From contig NZ_JODY01000001.1 of the NCBI RefSeq assembly GCF_000718015.1, positions 434,001 through 498,000 on the forward strand: a stretch of 64,000 nt of DNA, read 5' to 3'. Below the pieces are notes generated by a model. That model was not told the origin of the DNA, made no database searches, and saw nothing but the letters and a program-made list of their open reading frames with translations. The DNA is from Streptomyces catenulae. GTDB lineage: Bacteria; Actinomycetota; Actinomycetes; Streptomycetales; Streptomycetaceae. Each line of letters opens with the position of its first letter. Positions within the stretch are counted from its first letter, which is position 1. Position numbers and translations under genes: made by a program. This document shows positions 1 to 8,089 of this stretch, in pieces.

Positions 1-648
1 ATGCGCCCCGGCGATCTCCTGCCCACCGAGTCCGAGCTGTGCGCCACCCTCGGCGCCAGCCGCTCCAGCGTCCGCGAGGCGGTCAAGTCCCTCGCCGCGC
101 TCGACATCGTCGAGGTCCGCCACGGCCACGGCACCTACGTCGGCGGGCTCGGCCTGTCGGCGCTCGCCGAGAGCGTCACCTTCCGCGGGCTGCTCAGCCC
201 CGACGACGACTTCCGCGCCTACGCCGACCTCGTCGACGTCCGGGAACTCTTCGAACGCGGCAACGCCGACGGCATCGTCGCCGCCCTGACCCCCGCCCAC
301 CTCGACGCGCTGGACGACCTGGTCACCGAGATGGCCCGGCACCCCGCGGGCGGCGAGGGCTTCACCGCCGCCGACCGCGCCTTCCACACCCTCCTCGTCG
401 AACCCCTCGGCAACGACCTGATCAGCCAGCTCACCCAGGCGTTCTGGGACAGTTACGCGACCGTCGGCCCGCACCTCGACCTCGTCACCCCCGGCGACGA
501 ACGCCAGACCCTCGCCGCCCACCACCGCGCCGTCGTCGACGCCGCCCGCTCCGGCGACGCCAGCGCCTTCGCGGCGGCGATCGGGGCGCACTACGCACCG
601 GTGCGCGGACGGGTGGCCGCGGCCCGCGGAGCCACGGGACGGCCGTAG
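1..648 (+). CDS. GntR/FadR-family transcriptional regulator, N-terminus cut by window edge
   Basis: The first visible residues, PGDLLPTESELCATLGASRSSVREAVKSL, are the second half of a GntR winged-helix DNA-binding domain. The helical C-terminal ligand domain of the FCD/FadR type follows (about residues 70-205, with AFHTLLVE and HRAVVDAARSGD). GntR proteins normally have about 15-25 residues before this point, so the real start lies upstream of the window; the ATG at base 1 is only the first in-frame codon visible. Its 3' end overlaps the convergent LysR gene by 58 bp. It may regulate the neighbouring amino-acid catabolic operon, but that is inference from position only. Confidence 0.85.
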   Translation: MRPGDLLPTESELCATLGASRSSVREAVKSLAALDIVEVRHGHGTYVGGLGLSALAESVTFRGLLSPDDDFRAYADLVDVRELFERGNADGIVAALTPAHLDALDDLVTEMARHPAGGEGFTAADRAFHTLLVEPLGNDLISQLTQAFWDSYATVGPHLDLVTPGDERQTLAAHHRAVVDAARSGDASAFAAAIGAHYAPVRGRVAAARGATGRP

Positions 649-1619
649 CCGCCGGACGGATCCGCCGCCCGGTCCGCCTCCGGCCCGCCCGTACGCCCGT
701 CGGCACCGGCCCCCGGCCCCGCCGCCCCCTCGCCCAACGCCTCGATCAGCGCGGCGACCGGGGGCCGCCGCCGGGCCACCGCGTCCACCGCCACCACGAG
801 ATGCCGCTCCAGCGGATCCTCCAGCGAGGCCACGGTGACGCCCTCCGACCGCAGCCGCAGCATCAGATCCGTCACCGGCGCCACACCCAGCCCCGCCGCG
901 ACCATCGCCAGTGACGTCGCGGTGTCGGTGACCTCGTGCGCCACCCGCGGCTCGAACCCGGCGCGGCGGCACGCGGTGCGCACCGCCCGCCCGTAGTACG
1001 ACGCGGGCGCCGGGAGGATCCACGCCAGCTCCGCCGCCCCGGCCAGCCGCAGCGAGCCGCGCGCCGCCTCCCGGGGCGGGCACCCGGCCGGGACCGCCAG
1101 CGCGAACCGCTCGGTCCGCAGCCGCACCAGCGCCACCTTGCCGTCCCGCGGCAGCGGCGCGTCCGGATAGTCGAGCCCCAGCGCCAGATCCACCCGGCCC
1201 GCACAGACCTCCGCATACGCCTGGTCCACGTCCACCTCGCGGCTCACCACCCGCACCGCCGGATGACGGGCACGCAGCCGGTGCAGGGCCGGCGGGAGCA
1301 GGACCGCCGCCGCGCTGCCGAAGACGCCCAGCACCAGCCGCCCGGCGACCTCGCCCCGGCCGCGTTCCAGCGCCGCCAACGCCGCCGCCTGCGCCGCGAG
1401 AATCCGCTCGGCGTGCACCGCGAGGGTGCGCCCCGCGTCGGTCAGCTCCACCCGGCGGCCCGCCCGCCGCACCAGCTCCGCGCCGGTGGCCCGCTCCAGC
1501 GCGGCGATGTGCTGCGACACCGCGCCCGGCGTGTACCCCAGCGCCGCGGCTGCCGCGGTCATCGTGGCGCCCCCGGCCAGTTCCAGGAGCGTTCTGAGCT
1601 GCGGGCCCGGAAGTTCCAT
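591..1619 (-). CDS. LysR-family transcriptional regulator
   Basis: A 342-residue LysR-type regulator. An N-terminal winged HTH is seen at about residues 5-62 (LRTLLELAGGATMTAAAAALGYTPGAVSQHIAALE by parts), followed by a periplasmic-binding-like effector domain (about 90-290, with RVDLALGLDYPD and VAAGLGVAPVTDL). The last 45 or so residues are Gly/Ala/Arg-rich and run antisense into the GntR gene, so the tail is longer than usual for the family. It is transcribed divergently from the oxidase at 1877 with a 257-bp gap, the classic LysR arrangement, so it probably controls that operon. The inducer is unknown. Confidence 0.88.
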   Translation of the reverse strand: MELPGPQLRTLLELAGGATMTAAAAALGYTPGAVSQHIAALERATGAELVRRAGRRVELTDAGRTLAVHAERILAAQAAALAALERGRGEVAGRLVLGVFGSAAAVLLPPALHRLRARHPAVRVVSREVDVDQAYAEVCAGRVDLALGLDYPDAPLPRDGKVALVRLRTERFALAVPAGCPPREAARGSLRLAGAAELAWILPAPASYYGRAVRTACRRAGFEPRVAHEVTDTATSLAMVAAGLGVAPVTDLMLRLRSEGVTVASLEDPLERHLVVAVDAVARRRPPVAALIEALGEGAAGPGAGADGRTGGPEADRAADPSGGYGRPVAPRAAATRPRTGA

Positions 1620-1718
1620 GGCGTCAATCTACGGGCGCGCGGTCCGCCGGGGGAGGGGGCCGCGGACGCCGTCGCCGCGCGCCGTCCACCGGGAATCCGC
1701 AGGACCCCTGAAAGATCA

Positions 1719-1737
1719 CATGGAGCAACTCTCCATG
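1719..1737. promoter_or_regulatory. Perfect 7-bp inverted repeat, candidate operator
   Basis: CATGGAG-N5-CTCCATG lies between the divergent LysR gene and the DAO oxidase gene, 140 bp before the oxidase start. The symmetry and place suit a regulator site for the LysR protein or the neighbouring GntR protein. No -10/-35 boxes are convincing nearby. Confidence 0.5.
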
Positions 1738-1876
1738 GACGTCCGGTCGCCGGGGCCCCACCATCGAGGCACCCAAAGGCGCGCCGCGACGCCGCCCCGG
1801 GCCCGCCGGGCGGCGCCACCCGGCGGCGCACCGACCCCGCACCCACCCAGGTACCGGACGACGGGAAGGCGAACCG

Positions 1877-3133
1877 ATGGCTCCCACCGCAGACCGGACC
1901 GGCGGTCAGACCCCGGACCGGGCGCACCGGCCGGGCACCGCCCCCACCCCGGCCGACCTCCCCGACCTCCCCGACCACGCCGACGTCGTCATCGTCGGCG
2001 GCGGCGTCATCGGCGCCAGCACCGCCTTCCACCTCGCCGAGGCGGGCGCCGGGGACGTGGTCCTCCTCGAACGCGACCGCCCCGCCTCCGGCTCCTCCGG
2101 CAAACCCCTCGGCGGCGTCCGCGCGCAGTTCTCCGACCCGCTCAACATCCGCCTCGGCCTGCGCAGCCTCGACGCCTGGCGCGACTTCGCCCGCCGCCCC
2201 GGCGCCGACATCGGCCTGGCGCACAGCGGATACCTCTTCCTCCTCGGCGACCCCGCCGAACGCGACCTCTTCGCCGCCGGTGTCGAGCTGCAGAACTCCC
2301 TCGGCGTCCCCAGCCGCCTGATCACCCCGCGCGAGGCCCATGACCTGTGCCCGTACGCCGACCCGGCCGCCCTCGTCGCCGCCGCCTGGTCACCCGCCGA
2401 CGGCTACGCCCGCCCCGAGGCCGCCGTCACCGGCTATCTGCGCGCCGCCCGCCGCCTCGGCGCCCGCGTCCACCCCCACTGCCCGGTCACCGCCGTCGAC
2501 ACCGCCGCCGCCCCCGGCCTCCAGGCGGTCCGCACCCCGTACGGCACGATCCGCACCCCCGTCGTCATCTGCTGCGCCGGTGCCTGGTCCGCGAGCGTCG
2601 GGGAGATGGCCGGGGCGCGGCTGCCCGTCACCCCGCTCCGCCGCCAGATCGCCCTCACCGGCCCGCTGCGCCCCGCCCCGCCCCGTATCCCCTTCACCCT
2701 CGACTTCGCCTCCACCCTCTACTTCCACAACGACACCGCCGACGGCCTCCTCCTCGGCCTCTCCGACCCCGACCAACGCCCCGGCTTCGACCGGAGCTTC
2801 AGCCGCGAATGGCTCGCCCCCTTCCGCGCCGCCGCCGCCCGCCGCGCCCCCGCCCTCGCCCGCCTCCCGGTCCGCGACGGCTGGGCCGGGCTCTACGAGA
2901 TGACGCCGGACCGCAACGCCCTCATCGGCGAGGCGGACCGCGCCCCTAACCACCAGGGACGGTTCCTGTACGCCACGGGCTTCTCCGGCCACGGCTTCCT
3001 CCAGGCGCCCGCCGTCGGCGAGATCGTCCGCGATCTGTACCTGCGCCGCACCCCGTTCCTCGACGTCACCCCGCTCTCCGCCGCCCGCTTCGACGGCGGA
3101 GCCCCCGCCCGCCCCGAGGCCCACATCATCTGA
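1877..3133 (+). CDS. FAD-dependent oxidoreductase, DAO family (probable pipecolate/amino-acid oxidase)
   Basis: A 418-residue DAO-superfamily flavoprotein. The dinucleotide-binding motif VVIVGGGVIGASTAFHLAEAG is at about residues 35-55, followed by the conserved GSSGKPLGGVRAQF loop and a C-terminal FAD-contacting GLYEMTPDRNALIGE and YATGFSGHGFLQAP. These features are shared with sarcosine/proline/pipecolate oxidases. The next two genes encode HglS and an ALDH7-type dehydrogenase, which in Pseudomonas act after the pipecolate oxidase AmaA, so oxidation of L-pipecolate or a related amino acid is the best guess. The start is the ATG after a GGGAAGGCGAACCG stretch. Twenty-one bases separate it from hglS. 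Confidence 0.8.
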   Translation: MAPTADRTGGQTPDRAHRPGTAPTPADLPDLPDHADVVIVGGGVIGASTAFHLAEAGAGDVVLLERDRPASGSSGKPLGGVRAQFSDPLNIRLGLRSLDAWRDFARRPGADIGLAHSGYLFLLGDPAERDLFAAGVELQNSLGVPSRLITPREAHDLCPYADPAALVAAAWSPADGYARPEAAVTGYLRAARRLGARVHPHCPVTAVDTAAAPGLQAVRTPYGTIRTPVVICCAGAWSASVGEMAGARLPVTPLRRQIALTGPLRPAPPRIPFTLDFASTLYFHNDTADGLLLGLSDPDQRPGFDRSFSREWLAPFRAAAARRAPALARLPVRDGWAGLYEMTPDRNALIGEADRAPNHQGRFLYATGFSGHGFLQAPAVGEIVRDLYLRRTPFLDVTPLSAARFDGGAPARPEAHII

Positions 3134-3153
3134 CCGCCCCTGGAGGCTCCCGT

Positions 3154-4566
3154 ATGGTCCCCACCTGGCGGCTGCGCACCGCCTTCGCCCGCCGCCTGTC
3201 CGCCGTGTACGGCACGGAGGTCCCCGCGTACACCACGCTCCTCGACGTGACCGCGCGGATCAACGAGGAGACCGTGCGCCGCGACGGCCACCCCGGACAC
3301 CTCGGCGGACTCGACCGCGTCACCGCCGAACGGCACGGCGCCATCCGCGTCGGCACCCCGGACGAACTCCGCCAGGCGGGCGCGGTCTTCGCCGCACTCG
3401 GCATGCACCCGGTCGGCTTCTACGACCTGCGCGACGGACCCGGCGCCGTCCCCGTCGTCTCCACCGCCTTCCGCCCCCTCGACGCCGAGGAGCTGGAACG
3501 CAACCCGTTCCGTGTCTTCACCTCCCTGCTCACCCCCGACGACCGCCGCTTCTTCGACGACGGTCTCGCCCGCCGCCTCGGCACCTTCCTCGGCCGCCGC
3601 ACCCTCTTCCCGCCCGCACTCCTCGCCCTCGCCGCCCGCGCCGAGGACGGCGGCGGTCTCCCCGACGCGGACGCCGACCGCTTCCTCACCCTCGCCACCG
3701 ACGCCTTCGCCCTCTCCGCCGAGCCGGTGGACCGCGCCTGGTACGAGGAGCTGTCCCGGGTCAGCGCCGTCGCCGCGGACATCGGCGGGGTCACCACCAC
3801 CCACCTCAACCACCTCACCCCGCGCGTCCTGGACATCGACGCCCTCTACCGGCGGATGACCGACCACGGCATCACCATGATCGACCGCATCCAGGGCCCG
3901 CCCCGCTGGGACGGCCCCGACGTCCTGCTGCGCCAGACGTCGTTCCGGGCGCTCTCCGAACCCCGCGCCTTCCGCGAGACGGACGGCCGCGTCACCGACG
4001 GCACCCTCCGCGTCCGCTTCGGCGAGGTCGAGGCCCGCGGCATCGCCCTCACCCGCACCGGCCGTACCCGCTACGACGCCCTCACCGCCGAGACCGACCG
4101 GCGCACCGCCGCCTCGGACACCACCGGATCGGACGCCGCCGCGGACCACGCCGCCACCGCCCGCGCCGTCTGGGAGGCCGGATTCCCCCGCACCGAACGG
4201 CTGCTCGCCACCGAAGGGCTCGCGTTCTTCACCTACGCCCCGGCGCTCACCCGCCCCCGCGACGGCCGCCGCCCGCCCGACGGCCTCGCCGCCCTCCTCG
4301 ACCAGGGCTGGCTGACCGCCCGTCCGATCGTCTACGAGGACTTCCTCCCGCGCTCCGCCGCCGGAATCTTCCGCTCCAACCTCACCCGCGACACCACCCG
4401 CGACACGGAGCGCACCGCCGCCCCCTACGACGCCGACCGGCTCGCCGCCGCCCTCGACCGCCCCGTCCACGACCCGTTCGCCCGCTACGCCGACCGCAGC
4501 CTCACCACCCTGCGGCAGGCCCGCCGCGCGCTGGGCCTCACCCCGACGCCCGAGGAGTCCGTATGA
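3154..4566 (+). CDS. hglS: 2-oxoadipate dioxygenase/decarboxylase (HglS, DUF1338 family)
   Basis: A 470-residue protein matching the HglS/YdcJ (DUF1338) family, Fe(II) enzymes that turn 2-oxoadipate into 2-hydroxyglutarate in bacterial lysine breakdown. Typical blocks are visible: the N-terminal LSAVYGTEVPAYTTLLD, the metal-ligand region VTTTHLNHLTPRVLDIDALYRRM (about residue 210) and FGEVEARGIALTRTGRTRYD (about residue 288), which carries the conserved Glu. The SD sequence TGGAGG precedes ATG at 3154, and the stop overlaps the start of the dehydrogenase (ATGA). Residues 320-335 are a loose Ala/Thr-rich insert. Family assignment is firm; substrate is from family knowledge. Confidence 0.88.
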   Translation: MVPTWRLRTAFARRLSAVYGTEVPAYTTLLDVTARINEETVRRDGHPGHLGGLDRVTAERHGAIRVGTPDELRQAGAVFAALGMHPVGFYDLRDGPGAVPVVSTAFRPLDAEELERNPFRVFTSLLTPDDRRFFDDGLARRLGTFLGRRTLFPPALLALAARAEDGGGLPDADADRFLTLATDAFALSAEPVDRAWYEELSRVSAVAADIGGVTTTHLNHLTPRVLDIDALYRRMTDHGITMIDRIQGPPRWDGPDVLLRQTSFRALSEPRAFRETDGRVTDGTLRVRFGEVEARGIALTRTGRTRYDALTAETDRRTAASDTTGSDAAADHAATARAVWEAGFPRTERLLATEGLAFFTYAPALTRPRDGRRPPDGLAALLDQGWLTARPIVYEDFLPRSAAGIFRSNLTRDTTRDTERTAAPYDADRLAAALDRPVHDPFARYADRSLTTLRQARRALGLTPTPEESV

Positions 4567-6104
4567 GCCACCCCACCACCGACGCCCTCCGCGAGCGGGC
4601 CACCGCCGCCCTCGCCCGCTGCGGCGCCACCACCGCCCCCGACCCGACCGCCGCCCCCTCCGGCGCCACGCTCACCGCCCGTACGCCGCTGACCGGCGGC
4701 ACCCTCGGGACGCTGCCGGTCACCACCGCCGACGAGGGGGCTGCCGCGCTCGCCGCCGCCACCCGCGCCTTCCACGCCTGGCGCACCGTCCCCGCGCCGC
4801 GCCGCGGTGCGCTCGTCAAACGGCTCGGCGCGCTGATCGAGGCCCACCAGGACGACCTCGCCGATCTGGTGACCCTCGAAGCGGGCAAGATCCGCTCCGA
4901 GGCGCTGGGCGAGGTCCGCGAGATGACCGACATCTGCGACTTCGCGGTCGGCCTCTCCCGCCAGCTCCACGGCCGCACCATCGCCGGGGAACGCCCCGGC
5001 CACCGGCTCAGCGAGACCTGGCACCCGCTCGGCGTCACCGGCGTGATCACCGCCTTCAACTTCCCCGTCGCCGTCTGGTCCTGGAACGTCGCCCTCGCCC
5101 TCGTCTGCGGCGACCCGGTCGTCTGGAAACCCTCCGAACTCACCCCGCTCACCGCCCTCGCCTGCACCGCCCTGCTCGCCCGGGCGACCGCCGACACCGA
5201 CGCGCCCGACGGCCTGCACCACCTGCTGCTCGGCGGCCCCGACCTCGGCACACTCCTCGCCGACGACCCCCGGGTGGCGCTGGTCAGCGCGACCGGTTCG
5301 GTACGGATGGGCCGCGCCGTGGCGCCCCGCGTCGCCGCCCGCTTCGGCCGGTCCCTCCTGGAGCTGGGCGGCAACAACGCCGCCGTCGTCGCCCCCTCCG
5401 CCGACCTCGACCTCGCCGTCCGCGGCATCGTCTTCGCCGCCGCCGGAACCGCCGGGCAGCGCTGCACCACCCTGCGCCGTCTGATCGTCCACGAGGACGT
5501 CGCCGACCGCCTGCTGCCGTGCCTCGCCGACGCCTACCGCAGCCTCCCCGTCGGCGACCCGTTCGCCGAAGCCACCCTCGTCGGCCCGCTCGTCCACCGA
5601 GGCGCCCGCGACGCCATGCACGAGGCGCTGGCCGCCGCCCGCCGCGACGGCGGCACCCTCCTCGCGGGCGGCGAGGCGTGTCTGACCGCCGAGGCACCGG
5701 ACGCCGCCTACGTCCGCCCGGCGCTGGTCCGGATGGACCGGCAGACCGCCGTCGTCCGCACCGAGACCTTCGCCCCGATCCTCTACGCGCTCACCTACCG
5801 CACCCTGGACGAGGCCGTCGCCCTCAACAACGAGGTCCCGCAGGGCCTTTCGGCCGCCATCTTCACCCGGGACCAGCGGGAGGCCGAACGCTTCCTCGCC
5901 GCCGACGGCTCCGACTGCGGCATCACCAACGTCAACCTCGGCACCTCGGGCGCCGAGGTCGGCGGCGCGTTCGGCGGCGAGAAGGAGACCGGCGGCGGCC
6001 GCGAGTCGGGCTCCGACGCCTGGCGCGGCTATATGCGCCGCGCCACCAACACCGTCAACTACTCCGACGCGCTCCCGCTCGCCCAGGGCGTCACCTTCCT
6101 GTGA
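4563..6104 (+). CDS. amaB: Aldehyde dehydrogenase, ALDH7 type (2-aminoadipate semialdehyde dehydrogenase)
   Basis: A 513-residue NAD(P)-dependent aldehyde dehydrogenase. It shows TAFNFPVAVWSWN (cofactor/oxyanion region), SATGSVRMG, LELGGNNAAVV (general base Glu) and the catalytic Cys in TAGQRCTTLRRL. The GQRCTTxRRL form of the Cys motif and a C-terminal GAFGGEKETGGGRESGSDAWRGYMRR are characteristic of ALDH7A1/AmaB enzymes, which oxidise alpha-aminoadipic semialdehyde. The gene is translationally coupled to hglS by an ATGA overlap and ends at a strong palindromic terminator. The aminotransferase needed to make 2-oxoadipate from 2-aminoadipate is not in the window. Confidence 0.87.
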   Translation: MSHPTTDALRERATAALARCGATTAPDPTAAPSGATLTARTPLTGGTLGTLPVTTADEGAAALAAATRAFHAWRTVPAPRRGALVKRLGALIEAHQDDLADLVTLEAGKIRSEALGEVREMTDICDFAVGLSRQLHGRTIAGERPGHRLSETWHPLGVTGVITAFNFPVAVWSWNVALALVCGDPVVWKPSELTPLTALACTALLARATADTDAPDGLHHLLLGGPDLGTLLADDPRVALVSATGSVRMGRAVAPRVAARFGRSLLELGGNNAAVVAPSADLDLAVRGIVFAAAGTAGQRCTTLRRLIVHEDVADRLLPCLADAYRSLPVGDPFAEATLVGPLVHRGARDAMHEALAAARRDGGTLLAGGEACLTAEAPDAAYVRPALVRMDRQTAVVRTETFAPILYALTYRTLDEAVALNNEVPQGLSAAIFTRDQREAERFLAADGSDCGITNVNLGTSGAEVGGAFGGEKETGGGRESGSDAWRGYMRRATNTVNYSDALPLAQGVTFL

Positions 6105-6156
6105 GGGCACCGCTCCCGGGCCCGCCGGGGCCCGCCGCCGCGCGCCGGACGGTGCC

Positions 6157-6187
6157 GCGGCGGCAGGGCCCGGGGCCCTGCCGCCGC
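6157..6187. terminator. Bidirectional terminator, 15-bp perfect stem
   Basis: GCGGCGGCAGGGCCC and its exact complement are separated by one base, between the convergent amaB and the 6192 gene. There is no U-tract, as is common for actinobacterial terminators. The loop must open a few bases in practice. Confidence 0.75.
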
Positions 6188-6191
6188 CCGG

Positions 6192-6941
6192 TCAGCGGGC
6201 CCCGCCCAGATCCCGGACCAGCGTCGGCGAGGGCCGCGGGATCTCCCCGAAGTCCTCGTCGTCGCCGTCCACCGTCAGCCGGTTGATCACCCCCTCCAGT
6301 GCGGGCGGCAGCGTCGGCGCGAGCCCGCTGTGCCACTGGACGAGCAGATTGTGCCGGGCGGCGTCCGGCAGCAGCTGACGGGTGTCGAACGCCGGGATCT
6401 GCCGCCGCTCCTCGTCCGGCGCGTGCGCCGCCTGCTCCCGCCAGTACGCCGCGTCCCGGAAGTCGCCGTTGCGGCGGTGCGCCAGATAGAGGCAGTACGC
6501 CGCGGTCCGGCTGCCTGCCCCGGCGCCGAAGTGCCACCAGAAGTGCGCCGCCTCGCTCCGCCCCGTGATGTGCAGCAGACAGGCGAAGACCAGCGCGCCC
6601 TCCGGGTCGATCCGGTGCTCGTCGACCAGCCGCTCCAGACTGGCCGCCGCCGCAGCCGCGTTCACCACCAGCGCACACGCCAACTCCAGCTCGTGCGTTG
6701 CCTCGTCCCGCGCACTGGGGTACGCACTGGGCGCACCCCGCTCGGGCCGCACCGCCGGAGCCGCGCCGCCCGCCGGGCCCGCCGCCGGACCGTCGCCGTC
6801 CAGCAGCCCGAAGCCGTCGAGGACGCCGCGGTCGTCCAACTCCCCGAACGCCTCCAGATCGTCGATGTCGGCGACCGCCGCGGCGGCGTCGAGCAGCGCC
6901 TCGACGGTGTCGCGCCGACCGGTGTCGTGGACCGATGTCAT
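6192..6941 (-). CDS. Hypothetical protein coupled to a sigma factor
   Basis: A 249-residue soluble protein with no family I can name. The N-terminal 60 residues are acidic and Asp/Leu-rich (VADIDDLEAFGELDDRGVLDGFGLLDGDG), then comes a Gly/Ala/Pro linker, then an alpha-helical part (about 85-200, with FACLLHITGRSEAAHFWWHFGAGAGSRTAAYCLYLAHRRNGDFRDAAYWREQA) that looks TPR-like. No transmembrane segment or zinc-binding anti-sigma motif is seen. The ATG at 6941 overlaps the stop of the sigma factor gene (ATGA), so the two are made together; a role in modulating that sigma factor is possible but unproven. Confidence 0.75.
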   Translation of the reverse strand: MTSVHDTGRRDTVEALLDAAAAVADIDDLEAFGELDDRGVLDGFGLLDGDGPAAGPAGGAAPAVRPERGAPSAYPSARDEATHELELACALVVNAAAAAASLERLVDEHRIDPEGALVFACLLHITGRSEAAHFWWHFGAGAGSRTAAYCLYLAHRRNGDFRDAAYWREQAAHAPDEERRQIPAFDTRQLLPDAARHNLLVQWHSGLAPTLPPALEGVINRLTVDGDDEDFGEIPRPSPTLVRDLGGAR

Positions 6942-7543
6942 GGCCGCTTCCCCCTCGTGTCTCCCTGATCCATGCCGAGCGCCGCGGCGAGCCTGCGCCG
7001 CCCCCGGCTGGCGTGCGAACGGACGGTGGCCTCGTCGACGCCGAGCAACGCCGCGATCTGCGCGTCGCCGTACCCGATCACATGGCGCAGCACGATCACG
7101 TCGCACTGCCGCTCCGGCAGCCGGGCGATCGCCGCGTACAGACCCAACTGGCTCTCCAGTAACGCGAACTGCGCCTGGAACTCCCGCAGCAGCGCCTTGG
7201 TGACCACCGCGAACGCCGCGGTCTCGGTGAGCGCGGTGGGCTGTCGGTGGTCGTAGAGCCACTCCACGACGCACTCCTTGAGGAGCGCCCAGGCGAACGC
7301 CTCCACCGACGCCTGCCGCAGCGCGTGCGGCCACACGGCGGCCAGCCGCCGGAAGGCGCCGCAGGTCACCTCGACGGCGGCGTCGCGTCCCCCGGTGTGC
7401 AGATACGCGTACTTGAGCCACTTGCGCGCATGGGTGGTGTGGAACGCCTCGAAGGAGAGGGAGAGCTGACGCTCCGTCTCCGTCCCGGCGTCCGTGTCCG
7501 TGTCCGTGGCCCCGAGGGTGCTCGGGTCGGCGTACCGGCTCAT
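6938..7543 (-). CDS. RNA polymerase sigma-70 family (ECF-like) sigma factor
   Basis: A 201-residue sigma factor. The C-terminal region 4 is clear (IARLPERQCDVIVLRHVIGYGDAQIAALLGVDEATVRSHASRGRRRLAAALG, about residues 135-187). Region 2 is divergent (FEAFHTTHARKWLKYAYLHTGGRDAAVEVTCGAFRRLA, about 30-67). An ATG at 7543 with GAGGGG about 7 bases upstream was chosen over a start 51 bp earlier that lacks a good SD. The protein is coupled to the hypothetical gene downstream. It resembles the many Streptomyces ECF-type sigma factors without a standard anti-sigma partner; its targets are unknown. Confidence 0.82.
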   Translation of the reverse strand: MSRYADPSTLGATDTDTDAGTETERQLSLSFEAFHTTHARKWLKYAYLHTGGRDAAVEVTCGAFRRLAAVWPHALRQASVEAFAWALLKECVVEWLYDHRQPTALTETAAFAVVTKALLREFQAQFALLESQLGLYAAIARLPERQCDVIVLRHVIGYGDAQIAALLGVDEATVRSHASRGRRRLAAALGMDQGDTRGKRP

Positions 7544-8089
7544 GTACGCCCCTCGCGCGTGCGCCGGGTATATCGCTCCCGGGCGCCCTGGCACGCTCCG
7601 CGTACGCCGGTGGTGAAAGGGGGCGCGCGGGGAGTGCCGTGCGGGCGACGGCCGGGGACCGCCGGGCCCTGCTGATCGTCCGCCGCGCCCCCTCCGGTCG
7701 GGCGTGCGCCCCGGTGGATGGGGGCGGGAGCCGGTGCCGGTATGCGCTCACGAGCCGTCCTCGTTCCGTTCGCCGTGCACCGCCGGTCCCGGTGCGTCAG
7801 CTGCCGGGGGAGCGGCGGGAGGACGGTTGTCCTCCCTTCCAATGAACAGGAAAGTGCACCCATTTGTGGCACGGGGGCGAAGAAATCCGCCGTCGGGTAT
7901 TCATATGACCGCGCGCGACCGGGGGCACGGACGCGGGCCCGCTCCGCGCGCCCGGCGCACGCCGTCCGCCCCGGTGTGCGCCCCGGCCGCCCGGGTGCCA
8001 CGGTGCGGCCCGTGACGGCGGCGCGGTCCGGTGCCACAATCGATCATGGCCGCCGAGCGGCGGTCCGCCGACAGGAGAGGCCGGACACG
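7544..8089. other. Intergenic region with an 8-bp stem-loop
   Basis: This 546-bp stretch separates the divergent sigma factor and SAM methyltransferase genes. It holds a perfect stem-loop at 7817-7836 (GGGAGGAC-GGTT-GTCCTCCC) and a patch of lower GC at about 7835-7905. The patch probably includes promoter elements, though no canonical boxes could be fixed. Open frames running through it look like GC-bias artefacts. Confidence 0.45.

Noticed and set aside
2893..6110. Two long minus-strand open frames opposite hglS and amaB
   Set aside because: Low-complexity acidic Gly-rich translations that mirror the codon bias of the real genes on the other strand.
7540..8037. Minus-strand frame of about 165 codons between the sigma factor and the PF04672 methyltransferase
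   Set aside because: Arg/Pro/Ala-rich translation, no SD and no domain; it covers the region where promoters must lie.
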